NCBI GenBank assembly: GCA_016840125.1
Contig: JAEOSY010000076.1
Span: forward strand, 1 to 33,649
DNA: 33,649 bases
Reading direction: 5' to 3'
Source: Candidatus Helarchaeota archaeon
GTDB taxonomy: Archaea > Asgardarchaeota > Lokiarchaeia > Helarchaeales > HEL-GB-A
Below are positions 1 through 8,250 of this stretch, one piece after another. The notes below the pieces were generated by a model. The model saw only the letters and a list, made by a program, of their open reading frames with translations. It was not told where the DNA came from and searched no databases. The position numbers were made by a program, and so were the translations under genes. Positions within the stretch are counted from its first letter, which is position 1; every line of letters begins with the position of its first letter.

Positions 1-129
1 AACGCGCCGACCTCCATCATTGTAGAGGTATTTAACCTGCGCCCCACAGTGGGAACAAACTTTTGGTTCATTGTCACTCCATCGAACATACAATAAATCG
101 AGACTCTCTTTTTCAATTTCAGTTGACAT
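1..129 (-). CDS. Zinc-ribbon-type protein, partial (C-terminus outside window)
   Basis: An ATG at 129 on the minus strand opens a frame that stays open for 43 codons to the left edge, so only the N-terminus is visible. It begins MSTEIEKESLDLLYV and contains a Cys-x2-Cys pair (CSHC, residues 25-28) in a context typical of half a zinc ribbon; the second metal-binding half would lie outside the window. A TATA-like stretch (ATTTAAATCC on the minus strand, 151-160) lies about 25 nt upstream of the ATG, which would give a nearly leaderless mRNA. Function cannot be named. Confidence 0.55.
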   Translation of the reverse strand, partial: MSTEIEKESLDLLYVRWSDNEPKVCSHCGAQVKYLYNDGGRRV

Positions 130-828
130 TAAAAATACTTTCGTTTAATGGGATTTAAATGTTTCGGCGCCCCCGATTTTTGTCGGAAAAGATTACTTTT
201 GCAGATCATGTTTTTTAAGAGAAAAAGAAATGAATACTATTCATTTAAATAGGTCTAATATGTATCTACGCTAATCTTTTATTGATATAATGCTAGTTCT
301 TCTCCCAAGAACAACCTTTTTAAACCTGAACTATAATACAGCTTTTCAAGGAAAACGATGAAAAAGGATTCGGGTTAGACAAAAAAAAGGACTGGGAATA
401 AATCAGGAATACTTGATGTGGAAGTGAAAGGTACCTCCTCATTTTCTGTTTTTTAACCCCAACCCCCTCCTCCCTACATTTCCTTTTTGATGAGAAGGTA
501 CCCATTAAATCCACACTTTTCTTGAACATACTTGAACAAAAATCTATAGATTTTTTTAGTTGGGTGAATCTCCAGTAAATTTTAAGTAATTCTTTTTAGG
601 ATCAGAGCTAAAAGTTGATTAGCACGCTTTTTTTCATTAATTTAATTGAAACGAATGGAATTTAAATAAGATTTCGATTAATCGATTGTGGTATAAATAT
701 AGATGAAGCTATTAATCTTCGTTTAGATTTAAAGTTAGAATTATCCAAATAATTGATGTAATTGTTTCCGTAATTTAAAAAGGAGAAAGTATGAAATAAT
801 AGCTATTAAGTAATTTTGGGATTTAAAA
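130..828. other. AT-rich intergenic region with promoter elements
   Basis: No convincing gene is seen in these 700 bases. The stretch holds the minus-strand TATA-like box for the gene ending at 129 (151-160), a 15-nt palindrome ATGAATACTATTCAT (230-244), and plus-strand TATA-like boxes at about 660-668 and 692-699 (TATAAATA). The latter could drive the gene at 829 with a leader of roughly 110 nt. A Shine-Dalgarno-like AGGAG at 781-785 precedes a three-codon mini-ORF (ATG AAA TAA, 791-799) rather than the real gene. Confidence 0.5.
692..699 (+). promoter_or_regulatory. Candidate TATA box upstream of 829 gene
   Basis: TATAAATA is the best archaeal TATA match ahead of the 829 gene, and possibly of map downstream of it. 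Transcription would start near 720, leaving a leader of about 110 nt with the mini-ORF at 791. Inferred from sequence alone. Confidence 0.35.
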
Positions 829-1218
829 ATGAAACTTAGAGAAATTGAGGGTAAACCCTCCTTCAAACTGGGGGATAAATTGGGATATTTCCTCTGGAAG
901 GATAAAGATGGGATTCATCTAATCTGGACGACAAAAGGAAGGTTGCATAGTTTTCGAGGGAAAATAACAGGGGATGCCAACTTAACAATAAAAAAACGAA
1001 TACAGCTTGAATCAAATGATCAGCTTGAGCAACCGGATCCTAAAACAATTACATGGGAAACTCGAACGGGGAATGACATTGATGGTCTTATATTTACAAC
1101 GGATGAAAAATTCAGAATGGAGTTAATGGTGGACTCCGTGAAGATTGGTCGCAATAACATCTATTGTGGTCGGTCCCTACACATACCAGATCATAATCCA
1201 TTTACAGTTGAAGTATAG
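829..1218 (+). CDS. Conserved-type hypothetical protein, beta-rich
   Basis: A 129-residue soluble protein with no signal peptide or membrane segment. It alternates short hydrophobic strands and charged turns (KLGDKLGYFLWKDKDGIHLIW, from residue 15), which suggests a small all-beta fold. Tryptophan and aromatic residues cluster in the first 35 residues. I do not recognise a catalytic motif. The ATG is chosen because translation reads cleanly from it; no strong Shine-Dalgarno is visible directly upstream. It lies 35 nt ahead of map in the same direction and may be cotranscribed with it. Confidence 0.7.
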   Translation: MKLREIEGKPSFKLGDKLGYFLWKDKDGIHLIWTTKGRLHSFRGKITGDANLTIKKRIQLESNDQLEQPDPKTITWETRTGNDIDGLIFTTDEKFRMELMVDSVKIGRNNIYCGRSLHIPDHNPFTVEV

Positions 1219-1253
1219 TTAATTTAAAATAGGATCATAATTAGAGTTGTAAT

Positions 1254-2225
1254 ATGTCTGAAGATAAGCAAAAGGGCGCTGAAACCAAAAAAACATCCGA
1301 ACCTGAAAGTGAAGAGGAAGACGAAGAAAAGAAATATGAACATTATAAGAAAGCAGGGGCAATCCATTATGAAGCTCGGAAACTCGCGGAGCCCTTAATT
1401 AAAGTAGGGGCGAAAGTAGTAGACATTTGTGATGCTATTGAAACTTTTATTCTTGAGAAAGGTGGGGGACTCGCGTTCCCTGTGAATGTTTCCCGCAATG
1501 AAATTGCAGCTCATTATACAGCCTCAAGTGCGACAGATCCAACCACCCTTCAAGAGGGAGATATTGTTAAGGTTGATATTGGAGTGCATGTGGAAGGGTA
1601 TATCGCGGATGGTGCTTTTACAGTAACATTTAATGAGGATTTTGAGAAATTGGTGGAAGCCTCTAAAGCAGCTCTTGATGCCGTTATAGGGGTAATCAGG
1701 CCAAAAAGAGAAACTCAAAAACTGGGGGCCATAGCTGAAGCAGCAATTAAAAGCCTTGGATATCGTCCAGTAAGAGATTTATCCGGACATATTTTAGACC
1801 AGTGGGAATTACATGGTAAGAAAACAATCCCTTCGGTCACCCTCCCGACTGGCGAAAAGATTGAAGAAGGGGAGGTGTATGCAATTGAATTTTTTGCAAC
1901 CACTGGAACAGGAAGTGTACATGATCTTCCTCCAACGTATATCTATAACCTAGTTCCACTCCGACGTCCAATACGGAGTAAAGGGGCACGCCAGATAGTG
2001 CGTGAAGTCAGTAACAAATATAAGACCCTTCCCTTCGCGAAACGTTGGCTCCTACGGGATCTCAAAGGTGGAGTGCTTTTAGGATTTCGGGAACTCACCC
2101 GTGTCGGAATACTCCATGAATACCATCCTTTAGCTGAGAAAAAGGGCATTTTTATTTCCCAAGCAGAAGATACGGTGATTATTGAACACGATGGTTGTTC
2201 TGTGACCACTCGAAAAGATATTTAG
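1254..2225 (+). CDS. map: Methionine aminopeptidase, type II
   Basis: Removes the initiator methionine from new proteins (pita-bread metalloprotease, two divalent metals). All expected metal ligands are visible in order: D108 (VDIG), D119 (IADGAF), H179 (SGHIL), E212 (AIEFF) and E311 (IEHDG), with the active-site histidines H87 (IAAHYT) and H187. The roughly 60-residue insert between H179 and the last glutamate that carries the lid helices marks type II, the archaeal/eukaryotic form. At 323 residues it is somewhat longer than usual archaeal versions because of an N-terminal 30-residue tail that is first Lys/Thr/Ser-rich and then acidic (SEPESEEEDEEKK). A comparable charged tail is known from eukaryotic MetAP2, but this one may be independent. 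Confidence 0.95.
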   Translation: MSEDKQKGAETKKTSEPESEEEDEEKKYEHYKKAGAIHYEARKLAEPLIKVGAKVVDICDAIETFILEKGGGLAFPVNVSRNEIAAHYTASSATDPTTLQEGDIVKVDIGVHVEGYIADGAFTVTFNEDFEKLVEASKAALDAVIGVIRPKRETQKLGAIAEAAIKSLGYRPVRDLSGHILDQWELHGKKTIPSVTLPTGEKIEEGEVYAIEFFATTGTGSVHDLPPTYIYNLVPLRRPIRSKGARQIVREVSNKYKTLPFAKRWLLRDLKGGVLLGFRELTRVGILHEYHPLAEKKGIFISQAEDTVIIEHDGCSVTTRKDI

Positions 2226-2237
2226 CGTGATCGCTCA

Positions 2238-2555
2238 TTGAGTAAACAGCAAAATAATGAAGAAGGATATCCCTTCGGAGTTTATTTTTGTTCTAAATGT
2301 AGAACCGTAATTATGTGGTATCCGGATACTAAGAAACATCCAGAAATGAATCTTTTTCCAGGTACCATAGAATGCGTTACTTGTGGAGCTTTAATAGAGC
2401 CCAGCGAGAAATTACGCATTGTAAACATTTGGTCGGACTTAGTCCCTAGTTTTCTTAGTGTGATTGAAAACTATCCCTTTTCTAAAGCCATTATTTGTGA
2501 TGAAGAACATGTGCACTTTGTTTGGGAAAAAGCCCAGCTACAGACGGATAACTAA
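2238..2555 (+). CDS. Small zinc-ribbon protein
   Basis: A 105-residue protein that begins at a TTG 12 nt after the map stop codon and in the same reading frame. Two Cys-x2-Cys pairs (CSKC near residue 18 and CVTC near 47) form a probable zinc ribbon. The C-terminal half is mixed helix/strand with several aromatic residues. No ATG lies near the proper position, so TTG is the likely start; the ribosome-binding site is weak, which fits translation coupled to map. Role unknown. It converges tail to tail with asnS, leaving only two bases between the genes. Confidence 0.65.
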   Translation: MSKQQNNEEGYPFGVYFCSKCRTVIMWYPDTKKHPEMNLFPGTIECVTCGALIEPSEKLRIVNIWSDLVPSFLSVIENYPFSKAIICDEEHVHFVWEKAQLQTDN

Positions 2556-2557
2556 TT

Positions 2558-3850
2558 TTAAGGATAAACGCGCCTCATTGTGCGAGGGTATGGAATGGTA
2601 TCTCTAATGGACTCTAACTTACAAATCCATTTCACTACGCGCTCCATCCCTAAACCAAAACCCGCGTGCGGCACAGTCCCATATTTACGTAAATCGATAT
2701 ACCATTCATAATCCTTCTTGTTCAACCCAGCATCTTTAATTAGCTTGAGAAGCTCACCCGCGTCATGAACTCGTTGTCCTCCTCCAATAATCTCCCCGTG
2801 CCCCTCAGGAGCAAGGCAGTCAGCACAATTGACGACTTTAGGATTGTTCGGATCAGGCTTATGATAAAAGGCTTTAGCTTCCCGTGGATAATCATAGACA
2901 AATAGGGGGGTCTTACGGTTTTCAGTTAATGTACGTTCATCCTCAGCACCTAAATCTTGACCCCACTCAATCTTATGTCCAGTAGTATTTAGATGCTTAA
3001 CAGCTTCTGAATACGACATACGATCAAATGGAGGTTTTATCTTTAACTCAGAAGGGTCGCGTCCAAGAAATTTTAATTCGATACTTTTTTCTTTTACCAC
3101 CCTCTTAAGAATATGAGAGACCAGTTGCTCCTGAATTTCCATGTTTTGGTTTAAATCACAAAAAGGGATTTCTGCTTCGAGCATGTAGAATTCAGTAAGA
3201 TGTCTTACCGTTCGGGATTTCTCTGCACGGAAAGAGGGAGCAATGGTATACACTTTACCAAGTGAAAAGATTAGGGTTTCCAGATAAAATTGGCTGGATT
3301 GAGTGAGAAAAGCTTCAGTATCAAAGTACTTCATTTGAAATAAAGTTGATCCACCTTCTACGGCGGCGGTGATAAACATTGGACCATGGACCTCCAAGTA
3401 ATTATTCATTTTAAACCATTCTCGAGCAGCTTCGAAGACTAAAGCTCGGATTTGCATGATTGCCGTCAATTTACGGCTGCGTAACCACAAATGACGTTTA
3501 TCAAGCAAGAATTGGACACTCTGATCTCGTGTAATTGGAAAAACTTCAGCTAAACCAACGACTTCAACATTCTTAACTGATAACTCGATCCCACCTGGGC
3601 TTCGTGGCTCTTCACGAGTTGTACCACTAATAATCACAGAAGATTCGATTGAGATTTTTCGAGCCACCTCAAAGGCATCGGCTCCTAGGATTTTTTCTTC
3701 GATAATTGATTGGATGATTGCCCCGCCTTCTCGAATCTGTAGAAACAAGATTTTCCCTGATTTTCGGCGCCGAAAAACCCAACCTTTAATCTGAACATCC
3801 TGTCCAATCATTTTTTTTGCATGGATTTCAGCGATTGAAACCTCTACCAT
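2558..3850 (-). CDS. asnS: Asparaginyl-tRNA synthetase
   Basis: Class IIb aminoacyl-tRNA synthetase, 430 residues. The N-terminal OB-fold anticodon-binding domain covers about residues 1-105 (VQIKGWVFRRRKSGKI is typical). Motif 2 is FRAEKSRTVRHLTEF with the following YMLEAE, and motif 3 is GFGLGMERVVKWI. The active-site signature YFDTEAFLTQSSQFYLE and the stretch LAPEGHGEIIGGGQR favour asparaginyl- over aspartyl-tRNA synthetase. The presence of the OB fold separates it from the archaeal AsnRS-like asparagine synthetases that lack it. The ATG is preceded by GGTGAG, a good Shine-Dalgarno. If it is a true AsnRS, this organism charges tRNA-Asn directly. Confidence 0.92.
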   Translation of the reverse strand: MVEVSIAEIHAKKMIGQDVQIKGWVFRRRKSGKILFLQIREGGAIIQSIIEEKILGADAFEVARKISIESSVIISGTTREEPRSPGGIELSVKNVEVVGLAEVFPITRDQSVQFLLDKRHLWLRSRKLTAIMQIRALVFEAAREWFKMNNYLEVHGPMFITAAVEGGSTLFQMKYFDTEAFLTQSSQFYLETLIFSLGKVYTIAPSFRAEKSRTVRHLTEFYMLEAEIPFCDLNQNMEIQEQLVSHILKRVVKEKSIELKFLGRDPSELKIKPPFDRMSYSEAVKHLNTTGHKIEWGQDLGAEDERTLTENRKTPLFVYDYPREAKAFYHKPDPNNPKVVNCADCLAPEGHGEIIGGGQRVHDAGELLKLIKDAGLNKKDYEWYIDLRKYGTVPHAGFGLGMERVVKWICKLESIRDTIPYPRTMRRVYP

Positions 3851-3915
3851 TTATCTCACCTGCAGTTTCTTATTACACTGTAAATTAATAAATGTAAAGC
3901 CTCATTTTTGATTTG

Positions 3916-4620
3916 ATGAAAACAAAAGGAAAATGTCTCATTTTTGTAAGCTTGGTCATTTTTACTATTTTATTAATCCTCTTATACCTCGATCGCGTTT
4001 TAACTGCGGATGGGGATATTGTTTTTCAAACGATCCAAGAAGTAGATACCCGGATTTTGCTCTTCATAAATCCCAATGGTGATGTGGTTTTCTTTAACAG
4101 CTTTTTTTGGATCCTAACAACATACTTCGATATTGGAATCACGGTACTTGTCGTTCTATTATTTAGTCTTTCATTCTTCATTAATGCGTTAAAAAAATAT
4201 CAATTCATTCTGTTTGTAGTGCTGTTAGTGTTTTTAATCAACTCTTATGCCTCAAATCATCTTAAAGATTTATTTGAACGATCGCGACCCCAAGAGTTTA
4301 GCTCAATTGAGGAGTTTTTTTTTGGATATATTAATCCAATAGAACTTAAATTGGGAACAAACAGCTTCCCCTCAGGGCATACAAGCACGGCATTCTCCAT
4401 GATGATTCCACTCATTATTTATGTAAAGCCAAAGTGGTTAAAAGCAGGATTTTTAATCTATGCATGTCTTCAGGGTTTAAGTCGTGTGTGGTTGGGAGCC
4501 CACTTCCCGGTTGACGTTCTTATGGGCGCTTTTTTTGGAATATTAATTGGCGTAATATTTTTTTATGTAAGTCGATCTGTAATAACAAGAATAGATCCAA
4601 AATATCTACGTTTAGATTAG
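3916..4620 (+). CDS. PAP2-family membrane phosphatase
   Basis: Integral membrane phosphatase of the phosphatidic-acid phosphatase type 2 superfamily, likely acting on lipid or polyprenyl (di)phosphates. All three signature motifs are present: KDLFERSRP (K117-P125), PSGH (152-155) and SRVWLGAHFPVD (S189-D200, nucleophile-activating His196). Hydrophobic segments at roughly 7-27, 55-70, 73-92, 97-112, 158-170, 176-190 and 202-218 fit the usual six-helix core plus an N-terminal anchor. ATG at 3916 is preferred over the overlapping TTG at 3913. A second PAP2 gene follows 26 nt later and the pair is probably cotranscribed. Exact substrate unknown. Confidence 0.88.
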   Translation: MKTKGKCLIFVSLVIFTILLILLYLDRVLTADGDIVFQTIQEVDTRILLFINPNGDVVFFNSFFWILTTYFDIGITVLVVLLFSLSFFINALKKYQFILFVVLLVFLINSYASNHLKDLFERSRPQEFSSIEEFFFGYINPIELKLGTNSFPSGHTSTAFSMMIPLIIYVKPKWLKAGFLIYACLQGLSRVWLGAHFPVDVLMGAFFGILIGVIFFYVSRSVITRIDPKYLRLD

Positions 4621-4646
4621 TAAACTAGTTGAGTTAGGTTAATAAA

Positions 4647-5462
4647 ATGTCTAAAGAAAAACCAAGGAGAGGTTCAATTGTTCTTATTCTATTAATCATT
4701 ACACTTAGCGTCTGGGCGGTATTAGCGGTTGTTTTTGGATTATTCGATCTACGAATCTCCATTGCAATAGTAAATGAGAAAAATCTATTTGGAATTTTTG
4801 GAGCAGATTATGGAGAAGGGCCGGGGTGGGGGATATTTGGGGTAGGTCTCGTTGTGTTGATAGGGAGCGCGTTCTCAAACCTAAACAAACAAAAAATTCC
4901 TGCATATATCCTAATGGCTATCGCAATGGTCGCGTTTATAATTGGATTTCTAATTGATTCAGAGGATTTAGTTCATTATGGAGGGTTCATTGGTTTTTCA
5001 ATTTTAATTTTCGTTGTGCTTACTAGAAACCATGACTGGCGTAGTTATAGAAATTTAGCATTGATTGTAGTATTGCTATTTGTGATTAATCCAGCGTTAT
5101 TTGTCACTGGTACGAAGCCTTTATTCGGAAGAGTTCGATTTAGGAATTTAACCGCACCTCCGATTGATTTTTATCCAGAATATACGCCCTGGTTTAATCC
5201 GCCTTGGTTTGATCTCAAAAACTTATCTTTTCCTAGCGGACACACGGCGATGGGGTGGATGCTCCTTCCTCTAATGATTCCGCTTCGGAACAAGGAAACT
5301 TGGGTTAAAATCACGGGTTCAGTTCTAATTCTCGGTTGGGGATTCTTCGTAGGGCTCTCCCGAATTCTTATCGGAGCCCACTACGCTTCGGATGTTCTGT
5401 TTTCTACGGGAGTGGCTTGTGTCGTAGTAATTTTGCTTTATAAGAAGTACTATCTCAAATAA
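4647..5462 (+). CDS. PAP2-family membrane phosphatase (second copy)
   Basis: A 271-residue paralogue-like neighbour of the preceding gene. It keeps PSGH (196-199) and SRILIGAHYASD (S238-D249), but the first motif reads KPLFGRVRF, with Phe where most family members have Pro after the arginine. It has seven or so hydrophobic helices and an insert of about 30 residues, rich in Pro and aromatic residues, between motif 1 and PSGH. The insert could form an extracellular loop for substrate selection. Lipid phosphate or polyprenyl diphosphate hydrolysis is the likely role. The two copies differ strongly in sequence, so this is not a recent duplication. Confidence 0.85.
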   Translation: MSKEKPRRGSIVLILLIITLSVWAVLAVVFGLFDLRISIAIVNEKNLFGIFGADYGEGPGWGIFGVGLVVLIGSAFSNLNKQKIPAYILMAIAMVAFIIGFLIDSEDLVHYGGFIGFSILIFVVLTRNHDWRSYRNLALIVVLLFVINPALFVTGTKPLFGRVRFRNLTAPPIDFYPEYTPWFNPPWFDLKNLSFPSGHTAMGWMLLPLMIPLRNKETWVKITGSVLILGWGFFVGLSRILIGAHYASDVLFSTGVACVVVILLYKKYYLK

Positions 5463-5466
5463 ACTA

Positions 5467-6384
5467 TTAGTGAGAATTCAGCCAATCGCGCAATTTATCC
5501 CAACCCCACTCAATAAAAGCGGGATCCGTTGTCAGGACATGGTAGCTTTTAGGAACCAGGACCAATTCTTTATCCTCGGATTTGATAGTTTCAAAGTACT
5601 GAGAAACACCTTCAGCATTGACAACCTTATCATCTTTCCCCTGGAAGATTATTATTGGGATTTCTATTCTTTCTCCAGAATTGTAAGCCTTTTTGGAGAA
5701 TTTATTCACTTGAAAAATATAGCGTAGGGAAACTGCTTCAAGATGATAGGGATTCTCAAAATCAAAGCGCTGATGAGTCTCATCACGAATTATCGCCGCC
5801 TCATTTCCTTTTGTGGCAAATAGGTGCTTTCCTGGTTTGAATAGATAGATTATAAACCCGCCAATAAACTTGAGAACGTCTTTAATGGAAAATGATCCCA
5901 TGATTACCTTGACAGCGGGAGCAAATTCCACAATTCCCTGCAGTAATTCAGGATTTTGTATAGCAAAGTTTAAGGAAACCACCCCGCCCATACTCTCACC
6001 AAAAACAAATATCGGAGTATTAGGATGTATTGTTTGAAGATATTCGGTAAACTCCTTGTAATCGTCAAGAATAAGTTGGAAATCTTTGATGTCACCTTTT
6101 GGACCTTCTGAACGCCCATGACCTCGATAATCCATAACGTAGAACGCAGAGCCCGTTTGTTCTACAATCTGGTCTGCGTAAAGTACAAAATAATCCCCTT
6201 CGGCGGCCATCCCATGGCATCCAACTATAACTTTTTTGATTTTTTGGGAGGCGGGTTTGAAAACCCGATAAAACAACTTCAGCCCTGCGGAATTAGTGAA
6301 ATAATCCCATTCGGGGGTTGTTGTAGGATGAGTTCTCAATTTTTCAAGTAAATAAAAAAGCGAGTTTGAATCAGCATCAACCAT
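5467..6384 (-). CDS. Alpha/beta hydrolase, monoacylglycerol lipase-like
   Basis: A 305-residue soluble serine hydrolase of the alpha/beta fold (Hydrolase_4 / lysophospholipase type). The oxyanion region is GCHGMAAEGD (55-64), followed by MDYRGHGRSEGPKG and the nucleophile elbow GESMGG with Ser131. The acid is Asp251 or Asp252 (FQGKDDKVV) and the base is His282 (KSYHVL). A cap region with hydrophobic helices lies at about 155-230. This layout matches monoglyceride lipases and lysophospholipases; in an archaeon with ether lipids the true substrate is unclear. It ends only five bases from the oppositely oriented PAP2 gene. Confidence 0.88.
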   Translation of the reverse strand: MVDADSNSLFYLLEKLRTHPTTTPEWDYFTNSAGLKLFYRVFKPASQKIKKVIVGCHGMAAEGDYFVLYADQIVEQTGSAFYVMDYRGHGRSEGPKGDIKDFQLILDDYKEFTEYLQTIHPNTPIFVFGESMGGVVSLNFAIQNPELLQGIVEFAPAVKVIMGSFSIKDVLKFIGGFIIYLFKPGKHLFATKGNEAAIIRDETHQRFDFENPYHLEAVSLRYIFQVNKFSKKAYNSGERIEIPIIIFQGKDDKVVNAEGVSQYFETIKSEDKELVLVPKSYHVLTTDPAFIEWGWDKLRDWLNSH

Positions 6385-6447
6385 TGTAACCGTATACCAA
6401 TTAGATTTATTTTATAAAAAAGAGAGGGGAAAATTGTAGATGCTAAT

Positions 6448-7365
6448 TTAGATGAAATATTTGGCGATAGGGGCGAAAAATTTGATTACGGGGACCTTCC
6501 ACCCAAGATTTTCCCGTAAGTCCTCTAGATAATGTTCAAAGGTGCGATCCTGAAACTGCAATACTTCTTGGGAACGCTGTGTATCATACCAATCTAGCCA
6601 AACATGATCTTCACTAAATTTCTCCTTTTTTGGAGGTGGAAGGTTGAACATGGCAAAGATTTGGGTAATCTGATCATAAAAGGTAGTCTGACAGCAGGAA
6701 CCTCCGCCGATGATGTAAATCTCGCGAGAAAGGGGTGTAGTCGCGGCATTTCTGCATGCGGTTGCGATATCTTTTGGGTGAATAAACTCAACGCGATTAT
6801 CCCATGCGATACTGTACATCTGTTTCAAATAAGTAGGACTTAAATCAACTTCTAAATGTGGACTTTCTGCAAACCGGAGAATAACCCAATCCAAGGTGCA
6901 AGCCTTAACGATTTCTTCGCATATCGCTTTATCAGAGGTATAAAAATCAGACATGATTACGGGGTAATCACTTGTAATGGGCGGTTCTAGATGGTGTGTA
7001 TGACCTACAACTGTAACACTTGAGGCAAAAACCAACCGACAATTTGGATTCACGTTCTCAAGTTTACGAACGAGATTTAGAGTCCCGCCAACATTAATTT
7101 TTCTTGCCCAAGGTTCCTCACTTTTCGGGGGAATTATAAAGGCTAAATGAATCACAACATCCATTTCTGACATATTTTCAGGATAGGTGTCGGGATCTGT
7201 AATATCACCCCAGTGAATATATTCAGAGGGGAATTGCTTTGCGGTCTTTTGGTTTCGTGAGGTCTTCACATCAAAAAGTGTGACCTCAAACCCAGAATCC
7301 AATAATAATCTTGATAGGTGCCGTCCTAGGCCACCCAAGGCCCCTGTTACTAAAACCTTCATCAT
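6448..7365 (-). CDS. NAD(P)-dependent epimerase/dehydratase family protein
   Basis: Extended short-chain dehydrogenase, 305 residues. The N-terminal Rossmann nucleotide loop is TGALGGLG (7-14), and an acidic residue at the end of strand 2 (FDVKTS) suggests NAD preference. The catalytic set is Ser115/116 (ASSVTVVG) with Tyr142-x3-Lys146 (YTSDK). The C-terminal part should bind a sugar nucleotide or other substrate; it cannot be predicted. The start has two consecutive ATG codons (7365 and 7362) and no clear Shine-Dalgarno. A 10-bp palindrome lies 26 bp upstream, between this gene and the divergent regulator at 7586. Confidence 0.85.
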   Translation of the reverse strand: MMKVLVTGALGGLGRHLSRLLLDSGFEVTLFDVKTSRNQKTAKQFPSEYIHWGDITDPDTYPENMSEMDVVIHLAFIIPPKSEEPWARKINVGGTLNLVRKLENVNPNCRLVFASSVTVVGHTHHLEPPITSDYPVIMSDFYTSDKAICEEIVKACTLDWVILRFAESPHLEVDLSPTYLKQMYSIAWDNRVEFIHPKDIATACRNAATTPLSREIYIIGGGSCCQTTFYDQITQIFAMFNLPPPKKEKFSEDHVWLDWYDTQRSQEVLQFQDRTFEHYLEDLRENLGWKVPVIKFFAPIAKYFI

Positions 7366-7390
7366 TTATCAATACCCATTTTTTAATACT

Positions 7391-7414
7391 ATTATACCAC
7401 TAATGTGGTATAAT
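7391..7414. promoter_or_regulatory. Perfect inverted repeat, candidate operator
   Basis: Arms of 10 bp (ATTATACCAC and GTGGTATAAT) flank a 4-nt spacer TAAT. The site sits between the divergent genes 6448-7365 and 7586-8242, close to the start of the former, where it would overlap or lie just upstream of that gene's promoter. It could be an operator or a transcript hairpin. Confidence 0.5.
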
Positions 7415-7420
7415 CTTAAT

Positions 7421-7543
7421 TCCTTGTAATAACAAGGAGTCGGTAGGATTGGAGATTTCTCTTAAACAATCTAGAGATAAAACTTGAAATTACAAGGTTT
7501 ATATGGATATCATTCTTATCCAATATTGTAATTACAAGGTTTA
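7421..7543. promoter_or_regulatory. Cluster of ATTACAAGG motifs, candidate operator
   Basis: Three copies of the same 9-mer: inverted as CCTTGTAAT at 7422-7430, and direct as ATTACAAGG at 7489-7497 and 7531-7539. The first is part of a palindrome TCCTTGT-AATA-ACAAGGA (7421-7438). The two direct copies extend to a 14-nt identity (AATTACAAGGTTTA) and are 42 bp apart, close to four helical turns, so a protein could contact both on one face. They lie 43-165 bp before the HTH_10 regulator gene, which suggests autoregulation. A similar CTTGTAAT occurs at 8751-8758 before the HD gene. Confidence 0.45.
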
Positions 7544-7585
7544 ATAATTCTCATTATAATTAGAGAAAGACCTCTTGGGATTAAT

Positions 7586-8242
7586 ATGCCGGTAATGAAA
7601 AGAATAACACTGCAGATTTCCAAAGATTTTGTTGCGAAAGTGGGTTTTAAATCATTAATTAAGTATGTAAAGAAGGTAGAGTTACAAAAAATTTATTGGT
7701 ATGATGATAAAACGTTATGGGCAATCCAGAAGTTCGAGTTTCATAGCCCAGAATTTACCCCAGCAGCCTTACAAGGTATAGATGGTATAGGAATAAAATA
7801 TATTGAAGAGTTAAAAAAAGAGGATGAAAAAACATATATATGCTTGGTCAAAACTGAGAAGGAAACACAGTTCCATGAGATTCTATCGGAATTTAATATA
7901 ATTCTTGATTATCCTCTAATTATTACAGAAGACTATATAAAAATTTCATTAATAAGTGATGAATCAATTTTGAAACGGCTTCCCAAATATCTTTCAAAAA
8001 AAGATTATGAGATCCTAAGTATTTCAAATCCGACTCATGATATCAGTGAAAAAGTCCAAATTCAATTAACTAATAAACAACAGGAAGTAATACAATATGC
8101 CGTAGATAGGGGGTTCTTTGAAATTCCTCGAAATATCAAGTCGAAAGCAATCGCAGATAATTTTAAGATTACCGTGAGTGCATTCAATGAACTTTTAAGG
8201 AGGGTAGAAAGAAAGCTCTTTAAGACATATTTTAACAAATGA
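7586..8242 (+). CDS. HTH_10 (bacterio-opsin activator type) transcription regulator
   Basis: A 218-residue protein whose last 56 residues (161-216, starting LTNKQQEVIQYAVDRGFFEI) match the archaeal HTH_10 helix-turn-helix domain of the Bat/bacterio-opsin activator group. The segments TNKQQEVIQ, RGFFEIPR and LLRRVERKL are the hallmarks. The first 155 residues look like a small alpha/beta sensor domain and resemble nothing I can name. It is preceded by repeated ATTACAAGG sites, so autoregulation is plausible. The neighbouring hydrolase, epimerase and alcohol dehydrogenase genes are candidate targets. Confidence 0.85.
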   Translation: MPVMKRITLQISKDFVAKVGFKSLIKYVKKVELQKIYWYDDKTLWAIQKFEFHSPEFTPAALQGIDGIGIKYIEELKKEDEKTYICLVKTEKETQFHEILSEFNIILDYPLIITEDYIKISLISDESILKRLPKYLSKKDYEILSISNPTHDISEKVQIQLTNKQQEVIQYAVDRGFFEIPRNIKSKAIADNFKITVSAFNELLRRVERKLFKTYFNK

Positions 8243-8250
8243 GTTTTCTT

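Noticed and set aside
230..244. Palindrome ATGAATACTATTCAT
   Set aside because: A 7-bp-arm palindrome is expected by chance in AT-rich DNA of this length and no gene start is suitably placed.
320..529. Minus-strand 69-codon frame
   Set aside because: Composition is Ser/Phe/Lys low-complexity from AT-rich DNA, with no ribosome-binding site and no recognisable pattern.
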